Source: Strigamia acuminata
Taxonomy: Eukaryota > Arthropoda > Chilopoda > Geophilomorpha > Linotaeniidae
Length of the DNA stretch: 64,000 nucleotides
Assembly (NCBI GenBank): GCA_949358305.1
Contig: OX442314.1
Coordinates: forward strand, 61,947,369 to 62,011,368
Reading direction: 5' to 3'
Each line of letters starts with the position of its first letter. The stretch's first letter is position 1. The notes under the pieces are model-generated. The model saw nothing but the letters and a program-made list of their open reading frames with translations. It did not search any database and was not told where the DNA came from. The translations under genes and the position numbers were made by a program. Positions 11,014 to 20,593 of the stretch are shown one piece after another.

Positions 11014-11031
11014 AACCATCCTCTGCTACCA
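11014..11031 (-). other. Copia-2 primer-binding site (initiator tRNA-Met)
   Basis: The minus strand reads TGGTAGCAGAGGATGGTT, 18 bases complementary to the 3' end of animal initiator tRNA-Met including CCA. It lies two bases inside the 5' LTR remnant, the normal copia arrangement. Confidence 0.85.
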
Positions 11032-11033
11032 AC

Positions 11034-11049
11034 TGTAGCAGAGGAGCGC
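11034..11049 (-). repeat. Copia-2 5' LTR, 16-bp terminal remnant
   Basis: Only the last 16 bp of the 5' LTR (minus strand GCGCTCCTCTGCTACA) remain next to the PBS; the Copia-3 LTR ends with a similar GCGCTCCTCTGCTACC string. Immediately outside begins satellite sequence (CTGACAAC), so the rest of the LTR is gone and the break point is a satellite junction. Confidence 0.7.
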
Positions 11050-11057
11050 CTGACAAC

Positions 11058-11525
11058 TGTTGGGTTGATGTTTTGCTGTTTGTTCCCGTGCGCGCGCGTG
11101 AAGTTAAATGCACCTTTACGGCTTAGTGCATTTGATGTGTTGTTGCTTCTAGACCTGTTCATGTGATCGGTCAATCCTGGTTTTTATTCAATGCGTGTTA
11201 CGGTACCGCGACCGATCATTATTTGCGATAACACATCTCACATTGTCATCCGCTCTCAAGAGCACTTATTGTTTGCTTCGTTTTGGATCAAGTTTATTGA
11301 TTAACTTGGCCTGTTCTTAATGTAAAGAATGGATCATTGTGTAAAGACAATGATTCGTTCTGTCTTTTGTTTTGTATGAGATCGAGGACAATTAGCCTCG
11401 AACTCAAGTGATTTTTACTACACCTTTTGTAATAAAAGATGGCGGACGCGTGTCCGATTTATCCGCCCAGCCAAAATGATGTTTCCGAGTTATTTCTGCA
11501 GCGCACAGGCCATCACAACTCTTCA
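11058..11525 (+). repeat. Copia-1 5' LTR
   Basis: 468 bp, TGTTGGG...CTTCA. It contains AATAAA near its 3' part (11431), compatible with the polyadenylation signal, followed by ATGGCGGACGCG. It differs from the 3' LTR at a single position by eye. Confidence 0.95.
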
Positions 11526-11528
11526 AAG

Positions 11529-11540
11529 TGGTAGCAGAGG
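11529..11540 (+). other. Copia-1 primer-binding site
   Basis: TGGTAGCAGAGG, 12 bases matching the complement of the initiator tRNA-Met 3' end, three bases after the LTR. The match is shorter than in Copia-2 and Copia-3 (18 bases). Confidence 0.85.
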
Positions 11541-12653
11541 GTAAAAACGATCTGGCAACGACGTTTTTGGAGAAGAAACGGCCATTTTGCGACTACGAGA
11601 AGTCGCCGAGTGTGCGCCCGCCCAGCTCGTCGTAAAAACGAGTTTTCGGTGCGGATTTCATCGCAGAATCGTCGTGATAACGTGTGCGGACGATTCTTCG
11701 ACACCAGCGGATCGTTTGGATACGTTTTTGGTTCGGAAATTTATGTTTTTCGTCACCTCGACGTCGGGCAAATAAACGACGGTCGAGATTTGTGCTTCGG
11801 GAATTTCTACGTGTGTGTGCGACGAGAATCACTTCGTGGGAATTTTCATCAGTGTTGTGTGCATAAATAAGCACACAACAAGGATACAAACGACGGTAGG
11901 AACTTTATTTGTCGATTTTGTGCGAAATAAGCACGTTTGGACGCCATCACGGAAGATTTTCGCGACGGCGGCCATTTTCTTTTTGGATTTATCGTCGCGA
12001 ACGACGATTTTCGCAGCATACAGAGAAGTCTGTAGCCAACGAGAAGTCCTGCACACGATAAGCGTGTGTGCAGGCATTGATTACCGTGATTTGAACCCCG
12101 GAGTTCATCTCACGAAGGCGCGGACGAGCGCAACGTTGATTTTCCCGCGATCGCACGGAAGTGTGCACGCGGACGGCACGACAGCCCATTTTCCGTGCAT
12201 ACGACGACGTGAGAACAACGTTTCGCCTTCGCGGGATAATATTGCGCCGCCTTGCACCCGCAATTCGCCGCAACTTTACCATCTTAACACCGAAAAAGTG
12301 TATTTTTTGATTTATTTATTATCTCGTGAAACTTTGTATAGTTTTAAGGTTTTTGTTTTTTCCCTTGTTAGAATCGGTGCTACCCTACGTCCAGTCGGGC
12401 ACGTAGCACTGTATTCTTGGCTAGGCTTATCCACGGCCACCCAACCATCCCGCGGGCCCCAGGAGGCGCGAACGGAAGAGTTGGGGGATTGCTAGTCAAG
12501 GTTTTCCAATCTCACTTATTGAGATTCCCCGGGTTGTGTGCATTATTCGCCTTCACTTTTGGGGGAATTGTGCATCCGTGCGACGAATTTTTACGTGATT
12601 TGTGTGATTTGTGCTTCGCTTTTTCACTGGATTTCGTCGAAAATTTTCCCGAA
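11541..12653 (+). other. Copia-1 leader
   Basis: 1.1 kb without a supported gene. The polyprotein frame is open from 12417 but the alignable gag start is the ATG at 12654. Near 12385-12408 is a perfect 6-bp stem CTACGT / ACGTAG enclosing CCAGTCGGGC. The same loop occurs in the Copia-2 leader with a different stem. Confidence 0.55.
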
Positions 12654-15600
12654 ATGGCGTCCTACGACCGCCATGATGATTATAAGGATGTGAAAAAGTT
12701 GGACGGAACCAACTACCCGACTTGGAGCGTACAAGTCCAGCTCCTTCTCCAATCGTACGGAGTTTGGGGCCACGTGACCGGCAAGACGAAAGAGCCGCCG
12801 GCCGGATCACCGTTTCGAGAGACAAGGGATTTTGAGAAAGGCGAGGAAAGGGCTCGCTCCACCATTTGTCTGGCGTGTGGCGAGGCCCAACAGGTTGTGG
12901 CTGTCGCCCACGCTACTGCGAAGGAGGTGTGGGAGGCACTGAAAGCTGCCTACCAGCCCACGACACGGGCACGTAAAGCCCGTCTTCGCCGGGAATTTTT
13001 GGACATGCGGTTGCATGAAAACGAAGAGATGTTTGTTTTCACCGCACGAGTTGACCGAAAGGTCGTGCAACTTGCCGACGTTAAAATTAAAATTACGGAC
13101 GAGTTTCACGCCTTCCAATACCTCGACCTGCTGCCACCCCAATATGAACCGGTCAAGCAGACGGTTTATCACTGGGGTGACGCAGAGTTCACGGCAGCAG
13201 CAGTCAAGGAACGCCTGGTAGGCGAATACAATCGCTTACACGTAACGACCGACGAGTTTGGCGTGCCTTCCAAAACGCCATTGGAGAACACTGGTGCGTT
13301 CTTCAACCAAGGCGGAAGACAACGCGGACGTGGTGGAACTGCACCCGGCGGCCCACGCATCTGTTTTACTTGCGGTGGGACGGGTCACTTCGCCCGTGAA
13401 TGCCCTACTCCACCGAAACAGCAATTCCAAGCAAAAGGAAACCAAACTGGACAATTTAGAGGCAATCCACGGGGCAAGGGACGTGGAAGAGGCCAACAAA
13501 AGGCCACTGTCACCCAGGCTGACATATTCAGCGACTCTCCAGTCTCTTATTACTCTGCGGCGATTTGGCTTCAACAACAACCCCCTGTGCCGGCTTCCCA
13601 CGTGTCTCACGCGAATTATGATTCGCAATGGTACGTCGACACAGGGGCGACGGACCATTTCTCCTTCAACAAAGACTGGTTCTCCGACTTCAAGCCATTA
13701 ACTGGCCACGTGCAACAGGGAGAAGGAAAGTCGAGAATCGAAGGAATAGGAAATGTGACATTGACATCGATTTATGGAACCCGCACCCGTGCACTTACAT
13801 TGCAAAATGTATTTTATGCACCCAACTTTAGGAAGAATTTGATTTCGTTGGGTCGCACGGATGAAGCTGGGGCAACGACCATGATTAAAAATGGCAAAAT
13901 GGTTATTTATAACGACAAAATTGATGACCCTTCCATCACTGCGGAACGCACGAGTGATCGGATGTATAAGGTCAATTGTCGTATTTCTCCTGTGAACACT
14001 GCCGCATTACCTGCGCAACAGGCTGCGACAGTGTCTTCTAGTCCGCTTATAAAAGGCGATGAAGTTGTAAATTCGATACTAACATACCCTAGTTTTAAGG
14101 ACGCATTAACCCAAAATTCGAGTGAGTCAGGGAAACCTGCACCAGCGATTAAAGGGCAAGCGAGTGTTGCAAAAAACGCGCCTGCGAACATTACGGACAA
14201 TGCGCAAGCGAATGTTTCGAATAAAATCAAGGCAAAGACTGCCAATGCCTCTAAGGAGGCAAGTTCAATTGTGCAGAACAAAGCAGACAAAGCAGAGAAT
14301 GGGAACAATTCTACTAATGGGGTTAAAACTTTTGACAAGAAAGATAAGGCTCAAACGATGGACATTTGGCACTCCCGCTTAGGGCATTTAAATGCAAAGG
14401 GAATTGCGGGTTTAGAAAAGTCAACTGATGTTTTTGGGCTGAAACTCTCGAATAAGGAGTTGTCGACGTGTGACTTTTGCGCCAGGGCGAAGAGCACACG
14501 TGCTAGTTTTCCCCCAATAATTGGAATTACGACAAAAAGTATTTTGGAAATAGTGCACTTAGACGTGTGGGGCCCCGCTCCAGTTCAAACATTGGGTGGG
14601 GCGTACTATTATCTCATTCTCATCGATGATTTTTCCCGCTTTATGTGGATAATTATCATGAAACGGAAAAGTGACGTTTTAGGACATTTCAAGCGGTGGC
14701 TACTTGAAGTTGAGCGAACGACCTCTAAGAAGGTAAAGGCCATAAAAACTGATAATGGAGGGGAGTTCATATCTAGACAATGGGACGATTATGTGGCGAC
14801 AATTGGGCTTAAGTGTATGAGGACTAATGCATACAGCCCAGAAATGAATTCGGTCGCCGAACGGGCGAACCGTACCATTCTTAATGGTACTCGGGCACTT
14901 CTTTTTGAGAATAAATTTCCCGCCACTTTATGGGCAGAGCTTGCCGTTTCAGTTGTATATCTGAAAAACCGTTTTCCACATACGGGAATTGGTGGAAAAA
15001 CACCTTATTCTGTGTTTTATAATAAGAAATTGTCCCTTCGCCATGTCAAGTGCATTGGCTCATTGACTTATGTCCATATCCCATCTCAGACTCGGGGTGG
15101 GAAATTACAAGACAGGGCATGGGCTGGGGCATTAATTGGATACGCCGCTTCTACACGCGGCTATAGAATTTGGGATCCGAATAAAAATCAGGTGTTTTTG
15201 TCTAAACACGTCAAAATTTTTGAAAACAATTTCTGGTTTGAATTAGGGACGGTCACGTCGCCTGAATTGGAGAATGACTTTGATACTTCGAGTTCGGACT
15301 CGTTCAATGGGTCATTTTCTGACGACGACAGTGTTGCTGGCGACCCGATAATTCAGGAGGCTCCGGGGATCCCGGAGGTCCTAGAAGTTCCGGAGATTCC
15401 GGAACCCCCTCCTGCGATACAGGAAGTTCTACAACCTGTTCCGCAGCAAAAAGTGAAACCCGCATTGCCCACGACCCCAAAGCCTACTCTTAGACCTGAA
15501 TTGAGGCCAGTCGCTAAACAGGCAGCTCAGCAACCCCCACTCATGCCCGTTGAGGGGAACCCTATTCTTGGGGACGGGGATACAGAGGATGAGCCTGTTG

Positions 15601-17537
15601 AAGAAATTGGTGGGGCGAAGGGGGATGATGTGAATTACTTCAACATCTATCCTGACAATGATGGGGAACCTGAAATTCCTCCTGGGATTCAAACACGGCG
15701 TGGATCACGATCAAAGAAAAAGCAAGGGAACGTGATGTTACATCCGGAACTACTGCCGTTAAATATGGCGGAATGGGAACGACGCGCATCCGTCCGTAAA
15801 GACGGAGCGACGGCGGGACAAATAGATGTTGTTTACATCACGCCCTTAAAGGACAAGATAAGAAGTCGAGTTGATATCGCACGGTGGTGCGATGAAGAAG
15901 GGTACGCATATGATGCGACCTTATTTGACTTTAAGACATTAGAGGGGGACGGTGAACCGTTAGGGTTTGCAGGTTTCTGTGCCGTCGAGCCAGAAACCTA
16001 CGAAGAAGCCATGTACCACATCAAGCGTCCTGATTGGATAAAAGCCATGAGAGAGGAAATTGATGTGTTCGATGAAAGAACGGTTTACAAGGAAGTTGAC
16101 AAAACAACTTTAGACGAGGGTACGACTCTCTTGGGATCGAAATGGATATACAAGATGAAGCGCGACCACACGGGTGTTATCCAACGCTACCGAGCCCGAC
16201 TTGTCGCACAGGGCTTTAAGCAAAAGCCCGGAGTTGACTTTACGGAGGTGTTCTCCCCCGTCGTCAACTTCGTGCTAGTGATAGTGTTCTTTTGCACTTT
16301 GGTAATCCTCAAGGGATGGCGGGATTTACACCTGGATATCAAGGCCGCGTACCTTTACGGGGACCTCGATACGGTACAGTACATGGAGATCCCCAAGGGA
16401 TATCGTACCGCCCATAACAAGCATAAATGCTGGATGCTTTTAAAAGCACTTTATGGATTACACCAGTCCGGTCGTATGTGGTACCAGGTCCTCCACATAC
16501 GACTACTTGAATTGGGCTTTCAACCGTTGTTGGGTTTGAACTGTGTCTATGCCCTAGACAACGACGCGATAGTCATCTTCTACGTGGACGATATCGTGCT
16601 GTTCTCGAAGGATGACTATGTGGAACAATGCGTTTTGAAGTGGTTACGGGAATCGTTTGAAGTAGTGAGTCTGGGACCCGTAACTTTACTTTTAGGAATC
16701 GAGTTTGATAGGTCTGGGGGCATGATTAAAATCCACCAACGGAAATATATTGAAAAGCTTTGTAAAGCGTACGGGATTGACTCGTGCCATCGAGTAAAGG
16801 TTCCAGTAACCCCGGGAACCATGATTCAAAGTGTAAGAACCGGAGAAAAAGTCGACACCTCATTCCCGTACAGATCTCTGGTCGGAAGTCTGTTGTTCAT
16901 CGCCAGCCGAACCAGACCCGACATACTGTTTTCAGTAATAGTGCTTTCCCAGTATAACGAGACGCATTCGACGCGCCATGTCAATATGTTACTGCAGGTC
17001 CTGCGATATTTGGCCACCACGTCGAATTATTCGATTAACTTATCGAACTGTAAAAACGAGAATTTGACAGTTTACACCGACGCGTCGTTTGCCCTAGATC
17101 AAGACAGACGACGAAGCTTTGGGGGACATATTGTCTATATGGGTGGCATTCCCATCTCGTGGAATTGCCACAAACAATCGATGACCTCCCTGTCGATCAT
17201 GGAGAGCGAATTTCTCGCCGTGGTCGATGGGGTGAAAGAAGTTATTTGGCTCGAGCGCCTTTACGACGCGAAGATAATGTTCTGTGTCGAGCGAAATACG
17301 CCCTGTGTTTTTGCGGATAGCCAGCCGGCTATCCAATACTGTAAGAATAGGATCGAGAACAGGGCAAATAAACATATAGACGTGAAGCTCCATTTCGTTA
17401 GAGATTGGTTTGAGAAAGGAACGTTTTTGATCGAGCATGTTTCCGGCGAATTAAATGTCGCGGATATCCTAACGAAATGGTTAGCAAAGTCCCGGTTGAA
17501 CGCGCTGTGCGAGTACATTTTTGTGATAGACAAATAG
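12654..17537 (+). CDS. Copia-1 gag-pol polyprotein (appears intact)
   Basis: 1627 residues from the ATG at 12654 (context GAAATGGCG), chosen because MASYDRHDDYKDVKKL leads straight into the copia gag domain (LDGTNYPTWSVQVQ). Order: gag; CCHC CFTCGGTGHFAREC (about residue 237); protease VDTGATDH (Asp about 329); integrase zinc HSRLGHLN..CDFC, catalytic region VHLDVWGP (Asp about 637), KTDNGGEF, AERANRT; acidic/proline linker; RT with KWIYKMK, LYGLHQSGRMW and YVDD (1310-1313, bases 16581-16592); RNase H (YTDASFALD, SIMESEF). All catalytic residues looked for are present and no frameshift is visible, so it may be autonomous. It is distant from Copia-2 and Copia-3 in sequence but shares their architecture. 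Confidence 0.95.
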   Translation: MASYDRHDDYKDVKKLDGTNYPTWSVQVQLLLQSYGVWGHVTGKTKEPPAGSPFRETRDFEKGEERARSTICLACGEAQQVVAVAHATAKEVWEALKAAYQPTTRARKARLRREFLDMRLHENEEMFVFTARVDRKVVQLADVKIKITDEFHAFQYLDLLPPQYEPVKQTVYHWGDAEFTAAAVKERLVGEYNRLHVTTDEFGVPSKTPLENTGAFFNQGGRQRGRGGTAPGGPRICFTCGGTGHFARECPTPPKQQFQAKGNQTGQFRGNPRGKGRGRGQQKATVTQADIFSDSPVSYYSAAIWLQQQPPVPASHVSHANYDSQWYVDTGATDHFSFNKDWFSDFKPLTGHVQQGEGKSRIEGIGNVTLTSIYGTRTRALTLQNVFYAPNFRKNLISLGRTDEAGATTMIKNGKMVIYNDKIDDPSITAERTSDRMYKVNCRISPVNTAALPAQQAATVSSSPLIKGDEVVNSILTYPSFKDALTQNSSESGKPAPAIKGQASVAKNAPANITDNAQANVSNKIKAKTANASKEASSIVQNKADKAENGNNSTNGVKTFDKKDKAQTMDIWHSRLGHLNAKGIAGLEKSTDVFGLKLSNKELSTCDFCARAKSTRASFPPIIGITTKSILEIVHLDVWGPAPVQTLGGAYYYLILIDDFSRFMWIIIMKRKSDVLGHFKRWLLEVERTTSKKVKAIKTDNGGEFISRQWDDYVATIGLKCMRTNAYSPEMNSVAERANRTILNGTRALLFENKFPATLWAELAVSVVYLKNRFPHTGIGGKTPYSVFYNKKLSLRHVKCIGSLTYVHIPSQTRGGKLQDRAWAGALIGYAASTRGYRIWDPNKNQVFLSKHVKIFENNFWFELGTVTSPELENDFDTSSSDSFNGSFSDDDSVAGDPIIQEAPGIPEVLEVPEIPEPPPAIQEVLQPVPQQKVKPALPTTPKPTLRPELRPVAKQAAQQPPLMPVEGNPILGDGDTEDEPVEEIGGAKGDDVNYFNIYPDNDGEPEIPPGIQTRRGSRSKKKQGNVMLHPELLPLNMAEWERRASVRKDGATAGQIDVVYITPLKDKIRSRVDIARWCDEEGYAYDATLFDFKTLEGDGEPLGFAGFCAVEPETYEEAMYHIKRPDWIKAMREEIDVFDERTVYKEVDKTTLDEGTTLLGSKWIYKMKRDHTGVIQRYRARLVAQGFKQKPGVDFTEVFSPVVNFVLVIVFFCTLVILKGWRDLHLDIKAAYLYGDLDTVQYMEIPKGYRTAHNKHKCWMLLKALYGLHQSGRMWYQVLHIRLLELGFQPLLGLNCVYALDNDAIVIFYVDDIVLFSKDDYVEQCVLKWLRESFEVVSLGPVTLLLGIEFDRSGGMIKIHQRKYIEKLCKAYGIDSCHRVKVPVTPGTMIQSVRTGEKVDTSFPYRSLVGSLLFIASRTRPDILFSVIVLSQYNETHSTRHVNMLLQVLRYLATTSNYSINLSNCKNENLTVYTDASFALDQDRRRSFGGHIVYMGGIPISWNCHKQSMTSLSIMESEFLAVVDGVKEVIWLERLYDAKIMFCVERNTPCVFADSQPAIQYCKNRIENRANKHIDVKLHFVRDWFEKGTFLIEHVSGELNVADILTKWLAKSRLNALCEYIFVIDK

Positions 17538-17539
17538 CT

Positions 17540-17554
17540 AAACAAAGGGGGATT
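17540..17554 (+). other. Copia-1 polypurine tract
   Basis: AAACAAAGGGGGATT directly before the 3' LTR at 17555, just after the polyprotein stop codon. Confidence 0.8.
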
Positions 17555-18022
17555 TGTTGGGTTGATGTTTTGCTGTTTGTCCCCGTGCGCGCGCGTGAAG
17601 TTAAATGCACCTTTACGGCTTAGTGCATTTGATGTGTTGTTGCTTCTAGACCTGTTCATGTGATCGGTCAATCCTGGTTTTTATTCAATGCGTGTTACGG
17701 TACCGCGACCGATCATTATTTGCGATAACACATCTCACATTGTCATCCGCTCTCAAGAGCACTTATTGTTTGCTTCGTTTTGGATCAAGTTTATTGATTA
17801 ACTTGGCCTGTTCTTAATGTAAAGAATGGATCATTGTGTAAAGACAATGATTCGTTCTGTCTTTTGTTTTGTATGAGATCGAGGACAATTAGCCTCGAAC
17901 TCAAGTGATTTTTACTACACCTTTTGTAATAAAAGATGGCGGACGCGTGTCCGATTTATCCGCCCAGCCAAAATGATGTTTCCGAGTTATTTCTGCAGCG
18001 CACAGGCCATCACAACTCTTCA
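17555..18022 (+). repeat. Copia-1 3' LTR
   Basis: 468 bp, same ends as the 5' LTR, followed by the ACAAC target duplication and satellite DNA. Confidence 0.95.
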
Positions 18023-18641
18023 ACAACAACTATGCAACGACTATGCAACGACTATGCAACGCCTGACAACAACTATGCTACGACTATGCAACGCCTGACA
18101 ACAACTATGCTACGACTATGCAACGCTTGGCAACAACTATGCAACGACTATGCAACGCCGCACAACGACTATGCAACGACTATGCAACGCCTGACAACAA
18201 CTATGCAACGACTATGCAACGCCTGGCAACAACTATGCTACGACTATGCAACGCCTGGCAACAACTATGCTACGACTATGCAACGCCTGACACCAACTAT
18301 GCTACGACTATGCAACGCCTGGCAACAACTATGCTACGACTATGCAACGCTTGGCAACAACTATGCAACGACTATGCAACGCCTCACAACGACTATGCAA
18401 CGACTATGCAACGCCTGACAACAACTATGCTACGACTATGCAACGACTATGCAACGCCTGGCAACAACTATGCAACGACTATGCAACGACTATGCAACGC
18501 CTGACAACAACTATGCAACGACTATGCTACGCCTAACAACAACTATGCTACGACTATGCTACGCCTGGCAACAACTATGCAACGACTATGCAACGCCTGG
18601 CAACAACTATTCAACGACTATGCAACAACTATGCTACCTAT
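18023..18641 (+). repeat. Satellite 1 (32-bp tandem repeat)
   Basis: Tandem 32-bp units built around CTATGCAACGACTATGCAAC plus a GCCTGACAACAA or GCCTGGCAACAA half. Units vary at C/T, A/G and A/T positions, and some carry an extra CTATGCAACGA half-unit. Plus-strand frames are stop-free only because 32 is not a multiple of 3 and no unit contains a stop; they are not genes. The array continues at 40574-40805 and 46517-48480. Confidence 0.95.
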
Positions 18642-18765
18642 GCCTCCCCGCCACCTCGCCACTCCGCCACCTCGCCACCTTGCCACCTCGCCACCTCGCA
18701 ACCTCGCCCCAAATTTAACATTTTACATTGAATGTTGCCTTGCAAATTTATTGTTCATTTTTTAA
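18642..18765 (+). repeat. CCACCTCG linker and conserved AT segment
   Basis: A GC-rich run of CCACCTCGCC/CCACTCCGCC words (18648-18705) is followed by a fixed segment of about 60 bp containing AACATTTTACATTGAATGTT. The same pair occurs again at 19709-19825, 48493-48615 and 49330-49440, always bridging into satellite 2. It is a structural element of the higher-order repeat. Confidence 0.85.
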
Positions 18766-20159
18766 ATTTCTTGATAATCTTACAAATTTCTTGAAAATCT
18801 TACAAATTTTTTGAAAATCTTACAAATTTCTTGATAATCTTACAAATTTCTTGAAAATCTTACAAATTTTTTGAAAATCTTACAAATTTCTTGAAAATCT
18901 TACAAATTTCTTGAAAATCTTACAAATTTCTTGAAAATCTTACAAATTTCTTGAAAATCTTACAAATTTCTTGAAAATCTTACAAATTTCTTGAAAATCT
19001 TACAAATTTCTTGAAAATCTTACAAATTTCTTGAAAATCTTACAAATTTTTTGAAAATCTTACAAATTTCTTGATAATCTTACAAATTTCTTGAAAATCT
19101 TACAAATTTCTTGAAAATCTTATAAATTTTTTGAAAATCTTACAAATTTCTTGAAAATCTTACAAATTTCTTGAAAATCTTACAAATTTCTTGAAAATCT
19201 TACAAATTTCTTGAAAATCTTACAAATTTCTTGAAAATCTTACAAATTTCTTGAAAATCTTACAAATTTCTTGAAAATCTTACAAATTTCTTGAAAATCT
19301 TACAAATTTCTTGAAAATCTGACAAATTTCTTGAAAATCTGACAAATTTCTTGAAAATCTGACAAATTTCTTGAAATTCTTACAAATTTCTGTAAAATCT
19401 GACAAATTTCTTTAAAATCTGACAAATTTCATTAAAATCTGACAAAATTCTTGGAAATCTTACAAATTTCTTGAAATTCTGACAAATTTCTTGAAATTCT
19501 GACAAATTTCTTGAAAATCTGATAAATTTCTTGAAAATCTGACAAATTTCCACCTCGCCACCTCGCCATTCCGCCATTTTGCCACTGACAAATTTCTTGA
19601 AAATCTTCCAAATTTCTTGAAAATTTGCCAAATTTCTTGAAAATCTGCCACATTTCTTGAAAATCTGCCATATTTCTTGAAAATCTGCCAAATTTTTTTA
19701 AAATCTGACAAATTTCTCGCCACTCCGTCACCTCGCCACCTTGCCACCTCGCCACCTCGCAACCTAGCCCCAAATTTAACATTTTACATTGAATGTTGCC
19801 TTGCAAATTTATTGTTCATTTTTTAAATTTCTTGATAATCTTACAAATTTCTTGAAAATCTTACAAATTTTTTGAAAATCTTACAAATTTCTTGATAATC
19901 TTACAAATTTCTTGAAAATCTTACAAATTTTTTGAAAATCTTACAAATTTCTTGAAAATCTTACAAATTTCTTGAAAATCTTACAAATTTCTTGAAAATC
20001 TTACAAATTTCTTGAAAATCTTACAAATTTCTTGAAAATCTTACAAATTTCTTGAAAATCTTACAAAATTCTTGAAAATCTTACAAATTTCTTGAAAATC
20101 TTACAAATTTCTTGAAAATCTTACAAATTTCTTGAAAATCTTACAAATTTCTTGAAAAT
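18766..20159 (+). repeat. Satellite 2 (20-bp tandem repeat)
   Basis: Tandem 20-bp units TTGAAAATCTTACAAATTTC in nearly perfect 20-bp register, with variants CTGAC, CTGCC, ATTCT and TTGATAATC clustered in blocks. A CCACCTCGCC linker interrupts at 19551-19585 and again at 19709-19770. Minus-strand open frames (FQEICQIFKKF-like) are by-products. The array is cut at 20159 by the Gypsy-A LTR and resumes at 39857. Confidence 0.95.
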
Positions 20160-20363
20160 TGATAAATCCTTATGAATGATACACAACTCTAGATTTGGAT
20201 AAGAAGAATGCACTCAACTTCTTCATTTATTGCGCTGTCGCTAACGACTGAATTCCAGAATACCAGTGTTGCCATGGCTAGTTTACAAACAATTACCAGC
20301 CATGGCATATTGTTACAACCATCATGTTACACTTAACAACCAATTTATCATCAGAATCTAACA
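20160..20363 (-). repeat. Gypsy-A 3' LTR
   Basis: 204 bp, TGTTAGATTC...GGATTTATCA on the minus strand, preceded on that strand by the polypurine stretch CTGGGGAGGAA (complement of 20364-20374). Confidence 0.93.
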
Positions 20364-20593
20364 TTCCTCCCCAGTTACAATGTTTATCACTTGTAATTTC
20401 ACATTTTTAACTTAATCAAAATCTATAGATCTAGTGATTAAAACTTCTTAAATACAACACTTTATAATTTCAACTTTCCACCAAGAAACCACAAACTACA
20501 ACTCTTGCCTCTTTGCTAATAAAAACAACCTCTTTATACAATTTCAAACACTTTTTTTTTGTTTTAAAGTTACACCATATGGGCACTTGACTC

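Larger units (their letters stand above)
11058..18022 (+). mobile_element. Copia-1, complete Ty1/copia LTR retrotransposon
   Basis: A complete element of 6965 bp with 468-bp LTRs starting TG and ending CA, initiator-Met PBS, one polyprotein frame and a polypurine tract. It is flanked by the 5-bp target duplication ACAAC (11053-11057 and 18023-18027). Removing one duplication and the element restores a normal 32-bp satellite unit, so it inserted inside the tandem array. The two LTRs differ by one base by eye (T versus C near LTR position 27), indicating a recent insertion. Confidence 0.96.

Noticed and set aside
11014-11049. tRNA gene fragment near the TAGCAGAGG words
   Set aside because: Position and orientation beside an LTR end identify them as primer-binding sites; no cloverleaf is present.
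17936-18765. Open frames encoding MQRLTTTMLRLCNAWQQL-type repeats (also at 46558-48616)
   Set aside because: They follow the satellite period; with a 32-bp unit all forward frames stay open by chance of composition, and no start or regulatory context is present.
19380-19806. Minus-strand frames encoding FQEICQIFKKF-type repeats (also at 39943-40612 and 49011-50343)
   Set aside because: By-products of the 20-bp satellite, whose minus strand lacks stops.
18023-20159. CRISPR-like arrays of 32-bp and 20-bp repeats
   Set aside because: Units are directly contiguous with no unique spacers, and the context is a eukaryotic satellite with retrotransposons.
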